This document shows, piece by piece, positions 9,589 to 16,892 of a DNA stretch of 23,347 nt. Within the stretch, counting starts at the first letter, position 1. Every line of letters starts with the position of its first letter. The notes beneath the pieces were generated by a model. It was not told the DNA's origin, made no database searches, and saw nothing but the letters and a program-made list of their open reading frames with translations. Source of the DNA: Stephanodiscus triporus (Eukaryota > Bacillariophyta > Thalassiosirophyceae > Thalassiosirales > Thalassiosiraceae); the NCBI GenBank assembly GCA_036939755.1, contig JALLAZ010000118.1:1-23347 (forward strand). The letters run 5' to 3'. Both the position numbers and the translations under genes were made by a program.

Positions 9589-9795
9589 GGTCCTGATGGT
9601 CTCGAGTCGCGACGCCTTGGTTAGGTGATTGTTTTGTGACTACCATCCACTCTGTACATCAAATAATGGCGGGAAAACCAAGGAGAGACTTTTATCCAAC
9701 TCCCAGCTGGCGGCCCGTCCGTGTCACTGACACTCGTCCATCAAGAAAAACAGAAACTGGGTGGTAACAATACTATTATCAACACAGTCAACATC
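9589..9795. promoter_or_regulatory. Bidirectional promoter, TRM13 / CBS gene, with E2F-like site
   Basis: 207 bases lie between two divergent ATGs. TGGCGGGAAAA at 9667-9677 resembles the E2F/DP consensus. No clear TATA box. Short divergent spacing implies shared control, which is inference. Confidence 0.45.
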
Positions 9796-10675
9796 ATGTT
9801 CGCCAGCAGCGTATCCACATTGGCGAGAGCCTTATCACGGGCGCGGCAACCGGCGAAAGTCCCCGGCCAAGTCATCCGCCGGTCGATGGTGACCAAGCTG
9901 AGTGATGCGCAAACCGCGTCATGTGCATGGAAGAAGAGTTGCTACAATGGCATCGACTATACGATTAGAGACGAGTGCACCGTGTTCGAGGGTGAGCCAA
10001 TGGTGTTGCTTACGTGACATCATTCGCTTTACTCGGCATATTATATCTTGCGCATCTGATTCTGATCGTCGTTGTTATTATTTTGCGCAGCGATTCAAAA
10101 GTTGGCTGCTTATGATGTTGGTTGCCTTGTCACGACGGATGCGAACGGTAAGAGAACGTCTCGGCACCATATTGCTCTATGTGAGACAGGCCGTATATGT
10201 ATCTTCACTGTCTTTGTCGCGATAAATTGTCTTTTATCAATCAGGCAAGCTTTCTGGTGTAATCAGCGAACGTGACTACATAACTAAAATTGCCTTGTTG
10301 GGCAAAACAGTGAGTACCTAATAAATTGAACTACTTCAGTGCCAGTGGCATCGTTGTTTAGTAGTCAATCTCAGTACCATGCTGTCTTGTCACGCGTGCG
10401 CAACATGCATTCAAAAGTCAAAAACAACCAAGGTAAACGAGATTTCAACTAAGGTGGACAATTTGATCACCGCTCGACCGGACGACACCGCTGATGCTTG
10501 CATGGCCAAAATGCTAGGCAGAGATATTCGCCATCTGCCACTAGTGGATCAAGGAACGGTCGTTGGCATCATCTCAATCAAGGATCTAGTCAAATCGTGT
10601 CTAGATGAGAAGGAGTATACAATTCAATCGCTTGCAAGCTTTGCGGTCGGAGGGGGAGGGCATTTTGTTATGTAG
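9796..10675 (+). CDS. CBS-domain-pair protein, mitochondrial CBSX3-like (4 exons)
   Basis: Exons 9796-9991, 10091-10147, 10245-10309 and 10418-10675 join in phase to 191 aa; the first three donors are GTGAGC, GTAAGA and GTGAGT. The acceptor of intron 3 (TTCAAAAG) is weak but is the only one keeping both phase and homology. Residues 1-31 are Arg/Ser/Ala-rich without acids (MFASSVSTLARALSRAR), a mitochondrial presequence. CBS1: AIQKLAAYDVGCLV, then GKLSGVISERDY. CBS2: RPDDTADACMAKMLGRDIRHLPLV, then VVGIISIKDLV. The tandem CBS pair should bind an adenosyl ligand. Plant CBSX3 is mitochondrial and modulates thioredoxin; transfer of that role is inference. An AATAAA lies just after the stop at 10697. 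Confidence 0.87.
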
Positions 10676-11017
10676 AAGATGTGAACAGATGAAAACAATA
10701 AATTATTTGTGCTGGAGGTTAGAACCTGTATTGTTTCTAGAGGAGTTGAGGATGTTGGTATGATGATCTCGCTACAATATTGAGTAATTTGCAACTAATT
10801 CATTCAATCAGTTAAGAGAGCAGCTCATTAATCCTATCCAGATTGATACCTGGTAGAGTAGTACTTAGACAATATCAGCTGCTTGCCAAGACATAGAGGA
10901 AATGGTATGATTGTTCGTTATCATACATAGTATCATTACCAACAAGACTCGCTATCATATTACACCTTCACCATATATTTCTCATCGGATAAGATAATCT
11001 GACCATCTCATCCGCTA
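10676..11017. other. Intergenic, AT-rich
   Basis: About 340 bases between two convergent genes. It contains repeated CGCTATCAT-like words and a GTAGAGTAGTAC word at 10855. No coding signal or RNA gene seen. Confidence 0.45.
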
Positions 11018-11632
11018 TCATTGTTTTCTAACATTACCTTGAGGAACGATCGCAAGCTGGTGTCGCGAGGATAACTTCTCGATGTCGACGGTCTTGACCT
11101 TGTCATCGCAATCGCGACGTCTGTGGCCGCGGGGGCGCGATTTAGAGCGCCGTCGTCCGTGATGTTCATCATCGCCGCTTCCGTTTCCGCCGCGGGGACG
11201 GGAGACAGAGCGCCGTCTTCTGTGTGGTTCGTAATCGCCACTTCCACTACCACCGCCATCACTACTTCCGCTGCGATCCACCGAGCCCGACCATATAGAG
11301 GGAGGTCGACTCTTGCTTCTCAAGTTGCTCTTGCTTCTGCCCCTTCTATCGACCCCGTCGGGGCCGTTATTCCTCGCGGGGTTCTTGGCAACGGCCTTGC
11401 CGGGCACGCGTCGATCGAACCCCCCCACGGGCACGGGCGTGCGACTGCCGCACTTGATGCAAACCTTGCGCCGTACGGCCCATCGGGTGTTATCCTGCAC
11501 GAGTTGGCAGAGTTGGACCGTGGGATGATGCTTGCAGGTACCGGTGAGAGGGTCAATGGTCGATTGGAGACGGGCGGAGAGGGATGAGGGCAAAGGCGGC
11601 GGTGCCGATGGACGTGCTGACGAGGATGGCAT
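11018..11632 (-). CDS. RS-rich protein with diatom-type C..HP.V.L..W..C..C motif
   Basis: 204 aa, single exon, ATG at 11632. Near the N-terminus is a probable zinc motif: CKHHPTVQLC then RW then CIKC, with Cys33, His36, Cys58 and Cys61 as likely ligands and Trp51 between. From memory, the pattern C-x2-HP-x-V-x-L..W..C-x2-C recurs in many diatom hypothetical proteins. Residues about 100-180 are Arg/Ser/Gly/Asp-rich, with repeated RRRSxSRPRG blocks typical of RS-like, RNA-associated low-complexity regions. I do not know its function. The plus-strand frames through this region are antisense shadows. Confidence 0.65.
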   Translation of the reverse strand: MPSSSARPSAPPPLPSSLSARLQSTIDPLTGTCKHHPTVQLCQLVQDNTRWAVRRKVCIKCGSRTPVPVGGFDRRVPGKAVAKNPARNNGPDGVDRRGRSKSNLRSKSRPPSIWSGSVDRSGSSDGGGSGSGDYEPHRRRRSVSRPRGGNGSGDDEHHGRRRSKSRPRGHRRRDCDDKVKTVDIEKLSSRHQLAIVPQGNVRKQ

Positions 11633-12225
11633 GGTTATTCAACTATTCAAGCGGTTAAATAATTATGAGTTGATAATATTATCAGGCTGCTTGGTATCAA
11701 AAAATGGCACAAATTGCGAGTCGCGAGATAGAGGGAGCCAACCGACCAGCGAGAGACTGGCCTATCGAATTCCAACGTCAGTGCCTTCACATGGATACAG
11801 CCCTACCTTATTCGAGACTCCTACGGCGGGTCAACTGATCGGCCCGGTTCATAGAAGTAGGTCGCAGTATTTTCAACCACGGAAATACTACAAAAGCGCG
11901 GGAAGAGTTAAGTACGTCATACTAATTTAGAGATCTACGATATCTACGGTAGGTAATTTCAAATAATATATGTACTGTACGTTTGACCTCAATTGGCAAC
12001 CCCTTATTTGGGAGCTTGTTTCTCAGCTTTTAGGAGGGCCATGACCAAACTTAATATAGTTTATACCAAGAGAGCAGCGGAAATAGAGTTAAAAAACAAA
12101 AATTAAAGAGAGAACCCCGTCATGCTCATGTGTGTGATAGCACACGTTGTAACGTTTCGCATGTTTTTATTCCCGCGTGGTCACTTTCTATCACAATTTT
12201 TTATTCCCGCCGGTCGATTTCCATT

Positions 12226-12391
12226 GTGATCTTAAATGTTAAAAATTGTACGTAGGAATAATACAAAAAATATTAAATGTCAAAGCCGTTATCGTTTAAC
12301 ATTTAATATTTTGTTTAACATTTAATATCACTTTTAACATTTAATATTTTTAGTATTATTCCTACGTAGAGTTTTTAACATTTAATATCAC
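12226..12391. mobile_element. Inverted-repeat element (MITE-like)
   Basis: The left arm (12226-12280) and right arm (12337-12391) are reverse complements over about 55 bp with about four mismatches. Both arms include the word TACGTAGGAATAATAC and TAAATGTTAAAAA. The 56-bp loop holds part of the 19-bp array. No clear target-site duplication was found, so mobility is inferred from structure alone. A 16-bp piece of the right arm (12357-12372) recurs at 16064-16079. Confidence 0.55.
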
Positions 12392-12429
12392 TTTTAACAT
12401 TTAATATTTTGTTTAACATTCAATATTTT
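12294..12429 (+). repeat. 19-bp-period tandem array, six units
   Basis: Units of exactly 19 bp with core TTAACATTTAATAT: 12294-12312, 12313-12331, 12332-12350, then a 22-bp spacer, 12373-12391, 12392-12410 and 12411-12429. Ends alternate between TTT and CAC. The same period and a core differing by one base occur at 20728-20784. Confidence 0.85.
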
Positions 12430-12628
12430 TGTCACATCTAATAATATTAGTTGTCTTGTGCGTTATGGACGCACGAGGCAACATCGACAAGGAACAGAGA
12501 AACGGCATAGCGCAACTGCAACAGGTGGAAACCCACGCACACCACCACGTCCTCCTGGCCACCCTCACTGCCACCGCCCCATCCTCGTCAAGCATCCAGT
12601 GCCGCCACCAAAAATCTTATAAAACATT

Positions 12629-12645
12629 GTTTCCGCCACTCTCTA
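12629..12645 (+). repeat. Dispersed 17-bp word GTTTCCGCCACTCTCTA, copy 1
   Basis: An identical 17-bp word occurs on the opposite strand at 20675-20691. At both loci it lies near a 19-bp-period array (within about 200 bp here, about 40 bp there), so word and array probably belong to one repeat family. Confidence 0.7.
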
Positions 12646-12783
12646 GTACTGCATGACCACTTTTTGGTGCCATAACAGACTCTTACCTTTATGTAACAAA
12701 ACACGCTTGCAAATCACCTTGCATTTGCGAATTGAGTTTTGCTTGCAATTTGCAAGCTCCCAGCGTAGGAACTCGAGGAAAAC

Positions 12784-12819
12784 ATACTTTACAAAAGTAT
12801 TGCAAGCTCGAGCTTGCAA
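12784..12819. repeat. Hairpin plus 20-bp perfect palindrome
   Basis: ATACTTT-ACA-AAAGTAT (12784-12800) can form a 7-bp stem. It abuts TTGCAAGCTCGAGCTTGCAA (12800-12819), a perfect 20-bp palindrome. The half-site TTGCAAGCT also appears upstream near 12750, together with several TTGCAAAT-like words, so this is a local cluster of TTGCAA motifs. Confidence 0.8.
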
Positions 12820-13047
12820 AACAACAGCTCATGGTACAAATCGTTGAATTTTGATTAAATTCGAGCGCCATCAGTTACACAACTGGTTGATTGTCATTTT
12901 TTTTCTAATTCCCTCATCCTCACTACGAAAGTCGTACCAATGTTTACTTACGAGAGATAAATACGTATTTACAAGAAGATTCAATTCCGGCGATTCACCG
13001 CGCGACGCGCGACAAAGAATCTTCGCTTTCATCCACTAAAAAAGTGT

Positions 13048-13059
13048 ATGGTATTGTAA
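13048..13059 (+). promoter_or_regulatory. Minimal uORF overlapping the main start (TAATG)
   Basis: ATG GTA TTG TAA: three sense codons and a stop. The stop shares its last A with the ATG at 13059. If the transcript starts upstream, ribosomes finishing this uORF stop exactly on the main start codon. This layout is compatible with termination-reinitiation control. Confidence 0.5.
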
Positions 13060-14438
13060 TGTCCGCATTTGAGGTGAGCGATCCATCAAAAAACTATCGT
13101 TCCCACACCGGCACTGTTCAAGTAAAATTTGCGATGCCGTCCATCGCGTCTCGTCAAGGGCGAGTCGACTCGCCCCATATGATGATCATTACGGACAAAT
13201 CCATATCTAAAGGAGCCGATGCCATTAGTACGTCTGAGTCGCGTGTTACAGCTGCTTCTATCGTCACCGTTGAAAACGACTACGGCGCCGTTGCCTTCGC
13301 CAATGATGCTATGAGCCTAATTAGCAATCTTTCGTATGGATCGACGAGCTATGTCCAATCGATGATTGAAGAGAGAGAGGACGCTCTATCATTTGATAAA
13401 GAGGATGATGGAGATGATGAGGTCGGAAGAGAGGAACCTACCACGGGCGATTGCAAATTCGACGATCTCGATGATGACAACAGTGGATTATCGGTGAAGA
13501 CTTATGACGACGACATACTGTCGGTGGTTACCGATCAAGCACTCGACAAAGCATTGGCAGCTGGAAATCAGATCGCCGTTGTTGCCACTGGTACCATGGG
13601 GGGAAACGCTGAGACATCATCCGCATCGCATCTCGGAAAAATCGAGGAGGAACAGGAGAAGCCAACGAGACCCGCTGCAAAAGTGGCATTGATGAGCCGA
13701 CCAATGGACAGGTTAGGATTTGGTGCTGCTTCCCCAAGGTTAACCAAATCTGAGTCTGGTAAGACAAAGCTCCCACGAAAGGAAAATATTGTTATCCTTA
13801 CCGTAAAGAATTGTAAGGAGGGTTTGATGAAGTCGATCGTGCAGGAGAAGCCTGATGCCACTGTTGCAACTGGGAAATCTTCAACTGAAAAGCCGATGAT
13901 GAATATTCACAAGATGCATTCCCCAGCGGATGTCAAATTTATCCAGACCAAAAATGAGGAATCCAAGGAGAATCACAAGTCAGTGTCAGCCCAATTTGGA
14001 CGTGTTATTGATTTAGATGACAGTGTCGATTTTTGTGGCAGTGTAGATTCGGATGACAGTGTCATCAAGGCTCTGAAGAAGGACGAGAAGTTCAAGATAG
14101 TTTCTTTGGCCGAAGCTTCAGCCGAAGAAAAAAGGCCTGCCAATCAAGATGTCACTTCACAAAACATGACTGAACTAGAATTTGCCGATAAATCTATTGA
14201 GGTTGACATTGTCGACTTCAAAAAGGCTCTTCTTGCATCAACCGCCACTCAATATCTCAGAAAAATCGAGAAGGAACAGCAGAAGCCAAAGCCACCCGCT
14301 GCAATAGTGCCATTGATGAGCCGATCAATGAAAAGGTTACAATTTGGTGCGGCTTCGTCGAGGTTTACCAAATCTGCGGCTGGCAAGACAAAGCTCTCAA
14401 GAAAGGAAAAGATTCATATGAAAATACACAATGTCTGA
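13059..14438 (+). CDS. Unknown acidic, disordered protein with internal duplication
   Basis: 459 aa from the first in-frame ATG (13059). The frame is also open a little upstream, but only from a GTG. I do not recognise the family. The protein is rich in Ser, Asp, Glu and Lys, with acidic stretches (EDDGDDE, DDLDDDNSG) and few hydrophobic runs, so it is likely disordered and soluble. Two copies of a 57-residue block are visible, at about 13623-13787 and 14243-14411, sharing KIE.EQ.KP..PAA, LMSR.M.RL.FGAAS and GKTKL.RKE. The DNA offset is 624 bases, so frame is kept. The basic repeat blocks contrast with the acidic surroundings. No signal peptide or membrane segment. Whether further exons exist is unclear. 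Confidence 0.6.
   Translation: MSAFEVSDPSKNYRSHTGTVQVKFAMPSIASRQGRVDSPHMMIITDKSISKGADAISTSESRVTAASIVTVENDYGAVAFANDAMSLISNLSYGSTSYVQSMIEEREDALSFDKEDDGDDEVGREEPTTGDCKFDDLDDDNSGLSVKTYDDDILSVVTDQALDKALAAGNQIAVVATGTMGGNAETSSASHLGKIEEEQEKPTRPAAKVALMSRPMDRLGFGAASPRLTKSESGKTKLPRKENIVILTVKNCKEGLMKSIVQEKPDATVATGKSSTEKPMMNIHKMHSPADVKFIQTKNEESKENHKSVSAQFGRVIDLDDSVDFCGSVDSDDSVIKALKKDEKFKIVSLAEASAEEKRPANQDVTSQNMTELEFADKSIEVDIVDFKKALLASTATQYLRKIEKEQQKPKPPAAIVPLMSRSMKRLQFGAASSRFTKSAAGKTKLSRKEKIHMKIHNV
13623..13787 (+). repeat. Intragenic duplication, copy 1
   Basis: Encodes the first LMSRPMDRLGFGAAS-type block; partner of 14243-14411 at a 624-bp offset. Both DNA and protein similarity are obvious, so the duplication is not ancient. 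Confidence 0.85.
14243..14411 (+). repeat. Intragenic duplication, copy 2
   Basis: Encodes the second LMSRSMKRLQFGAAS-type block, close to the C-terminus of the same protein. Confidence 0.85.
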
Positions 14439-14764
14439 CGTCTTGTTTAGATAGTGCAGACTGTAAATTTGTATAGCTTATTTTCATTTATTTACCCGAG
14501 AGGGTGAAACAGAAGACGAGGAGTATGATTTACACAATAACTTCCAATAGCGCCATCGGCGGATTATTCTGCGTGAAACGAGTAGAGCTGATGGCGTCGA
14601 CAGCGGCTGCGACCGTCGATGGATAGAAGAGCATGTCCATCTCATCCTTTTCCTTTTCCCCTAAGCACCGAGTAGTATCAAGAGTGATGGGATGTTATAA
14701 TTACCAAAACATTCATTAGTTCGAGTTTCCAGTAACACCGTCTACGGTCGCGCCCATATTATTA
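14439..14764. other. Convergent intergenic spacer
   Basis: About 325 bases between the stops of the acidic protein (+) and the gene on the minus strand. No coding signal, RNA gene or strong repeat seen. Confidence 0.45.
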
Positions 14765-15974
14765 TCACCAATCGTCCTCCTCCGCCACGAACAAATCGGT
14801 CGGGAACAGCCCGAACTGACGAAACTCCCCGTCCCCCAACTCCACGTTCAGGTACACCCCCCGGAAGTCGCCGTCGTACGTCTCGATCAACGCGTCCCCC
14901 GGCCTCCACAGGGCGTCGAATCCACGTCCGCTCTTCCTAATTTCGCCGAACGTCATCGCCCCCCCCGTGGAGTACTTCACGTATACCGATCCGAATTCCT
15001 CCGCGGGGATGGGCACGCCGTCTGAGAACATATATATCATTGCATATATATTTTTGCGTATCGTTCGTTTTTTTTCGTTATTCGTGTACATTATCACCCC
15101 CCCCCCCACACACACACACGCACACACACACCCGTATTCGTCAGAGAATTTTATTTTTTTATCGTTGGCGAGAGAGGCAGTGGTCCGAGAAAGAATGTAT
15201 TATTAACGCGAGATAAATAACGATGATGACGAATGAAAATAGTTGTACATGATTTCTGATTTTTTTTTTCTCTCTCTTTTTTCGCCGTGCCCTCTCTTCT
15301 CTCTCACCTACGTCCATCCCGTGCAGCATCCCCCTGGGCAATTCGAGCCCGCCGACCCACGACTTCAGCCCCCCCAGAGCCTCGGGGACGTTGCTCGCGC
15401 ATATCCCCAGCATGACCCGTCCCCCTCCTCCCCCTCCCCCTCCCCCGCCGCTCGACGACGACCCCCCCGACGACGACCTCGTCCCCCGCGACGACGCGTA
15501 CGTCGTCGTCGATCCTCCCGCGCGTCGTTCGGCGTCGGCGCGCGCGGTCAGGACGCGTATCGCGTCCCGCAGGGACGCGCGCGTCTCGCGATCGACGGAC
15601 GTCGCGTGACGGTGGGCCGACGCGCCGTCCCCGCCCCCACGCGGGCCGCCGTCGGCCAGGACGTACGCGCGCTGCGATTCGTCGTGGTCTCGGAGCGTTC
15701 GGGTCGCCGACGAGAGGAGGAGGAGGGGGGAAATTTCGTCCTCGTTCGATGACGACGACGACGACTCGCCGTCGTCGGGATGCCGTCGGGCTGTCGTCGA
15801 CGGGGACGAGGACGAGGACGAGGAGGAGCGCTCGGCGGGTGGGCGCGGGCGCGTATTTCGACGAGATGACGATGCCGTCGCGACGACCGCGAAGCACGTC
15901 GTTGTGGACGTTAGGGATGCGAAAAATAACGCCTGGACTAGGACTGCCGCGACGGACCATCGACCTCCCGTCAT
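14765..15974 (-). CDS. Unknown protein with N-terminal signal sequence, probably plastid/secretory (2 exons)
   Basis: Exons (minus) 15974-15308 and 15021-14765 join in phase across a 286-nt GTGAGA..CTCAG intron, giving 307 aa. The N-terminus is hydrophobic (VAAVLVQALFFASLTSTTTCFAVVA), a signal peptide with Phe-Ala near the cleavage point, which could be a plastid presequence. The middle is Ser-, Arg- and Gly-rich low complexity, including runs of Ser and of ten Gly. The C-terminal 110 residues look like the folded domain: GICASNVPEALGGLKSWV, LPRGMLHGMDV, then after the intron GSVYVKYSTGGAMTFGE, GDFRGVYLNVEL and FGLFPTDLF. I cannot name the domain. The start at 15974 was chosen because it begins the hydrophobic segment; the frame is open further upstream. 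Confidence 0.6.
15097..15132. repeat. C-run and CA microsatellite inside intron
   Basis: About 11 C followed by (CA)n with a few CG interruptions. It lies within the intron of the minus-strand gene above, where it reads as (TG)n then poly-G. Confidence 0.9.
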
Positions 15975-16063
15975 GGTTGTCTGCGGGTCGTCGTCACGGC
16001 AGATATTAGATATGATGTGGTCAATCGGATAATAGGAGCCGAAGTAAGTAGGAGGTAGATTAC

Positions 16064-16079
16064 TATTCCTACGTAGAGT
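16064..16079. repeat. 16-bp copy of the inverted-repeat arm word
   Basis: TATTCCTACGTAGAGT is identical to 12357-12372 in the right arm of the inverted-repeat element. It may be a remnant of the same element family in the promoter between the minus-strand gene and the Tim9-like exon. Confidence 0.55.
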
Positions 16080-16275
16080 CCTCCAATCCGGGGATAAAAC
16101 CAACCCCGCCCTCACATACATCACCATACAACAAAACATAACTCGCCGAGGCGGCGGCCAAGGAATGAACTCTGAATAAACACACCCGACACCTCCCTCC
16201 TCCCTCCTCTCTCCTCCCTCCCTTCATTTTTCTCTGCCTGCCTGATTGAAAAAAAAATCCATCGTCCACATCATC

Positions 16276-16361
16276 ATGGAGGGCGTGCAGAATCTCCCGC
16301 CCCATCTCCAGGGGGAATTCATGAAAACGTTGGAACACATGCAGATCAAGGATAGCTTAAT
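16276..16361 (+). CDS. Tim9-like small translocase subunit, first exon only (partial)
   Basis: The frame from ATG 16276 encodes 28 residues plus two bases before a GTGAGA donor. They include MEGVQNLPPHL and KTLEHMQIKDSL, which match the start of plant and fungal Tim9, where the MYNxLVERCFxxC block follows directly. Tim9 works with Tim10 in the mitochondrial intermembrane space as a chaperone for carrier proteins. The diagnostic twin CX3C motifs should be in the next exon, but I cannot find them downstream. The sequence has an ambiguous base at 16566, and an assembly join or loss is possible. The call rests on the N-terminal match alone. Confidence 0.5.
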
Positions 16362-16892
16362 GTGAGATGCCGGAGCCCTCCTTCTCTCTTTGTTTTTTGT
16401 TTGTTTTTTGTTTTCGTTTTTTCGTTCGCGAGACCGACCGACGACGACGACGACCCACTAGTACATAAATGCGACAAACGGCATTCGTGCCCGCCCGCCC
16501 GCCGCCTTATTATTTTTTTCTTCTTCTCTCCGGCGACCCCGTTGGTTGAATATAATAATAATGTTANGGGGGCGGCGGCGACACCTTGCTTCCGTTCATG
16601 TTCGGCGGGGCGTCGCTCGAGGCCTTGGCGCTGATGACGTTGTTATGGAATGACGATTCAGCGGCGCTCATCATTCGGCGGTCGTCGTACCCACTCCATT
16701 GGGACGATGCTGGTGGTGAAGTGAGCGTAAGTACGGTATCTTTACGCTACAACTATCGCAGTGGATCACGGACAGACTGATAGTTAATAGAAGAGTAGGT
16801 ACCAAGGTAAAAACTTCGAGTACCATGGATTTGCCGCGTTTCGCGAGGCCGGCGCCGGGAGGCCGGCGCCGTCGTCTCCTGCCGAGGGATGA
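16362..16892. other. Unresolved region with assembly ambiguity (n at 16566)
   Basis: It holds the start of the Tim9-like intron, poly-T/GTTTT tracts, and an ambiguous base at 16566 just before a G-rich run. After it, both strands look partly coding. On the minus strand an ATG at 16674/16671 opens a frame running into the ambiguous base (about 35 codons, Ser/Ala/Pro-rich). On the plus strand a frame ends at a GTAAGT donor-like word near 16727. Neither can be assigned. I suspect a scaffold junction. Confidence 0.4.

Larger units (their letters stand above)
11633..13047. other. Repeat-rich AT intergenic region
   Basis: About 1.4 kb without a recognisable gene. It holds an inverted repeat, a 19-bp-period array, a dispersed 17-bp word and a 20-bp perfect palindrome, listed separately. 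Short open frames at 11532-11930, 12429-12656 and 12653-12847 have no motif and atypical composition, so they are not called. It looks like a graveyard of small non-autonomous elements. Confidence 0.6.

Noticed and set aside
11532..11930. Plus-strand frame of 132 codons overlapping the start of the RS-rich gene
   Set aside because: Begins antisense to the RS-rich gene and runs into AT-rich DNA; no motif and inconsistent composition.
12294..12429. CRISPR-like array
   Set aside because: Repeats are directly adjacent with no unique spacers, and the genome is eukaryotic.
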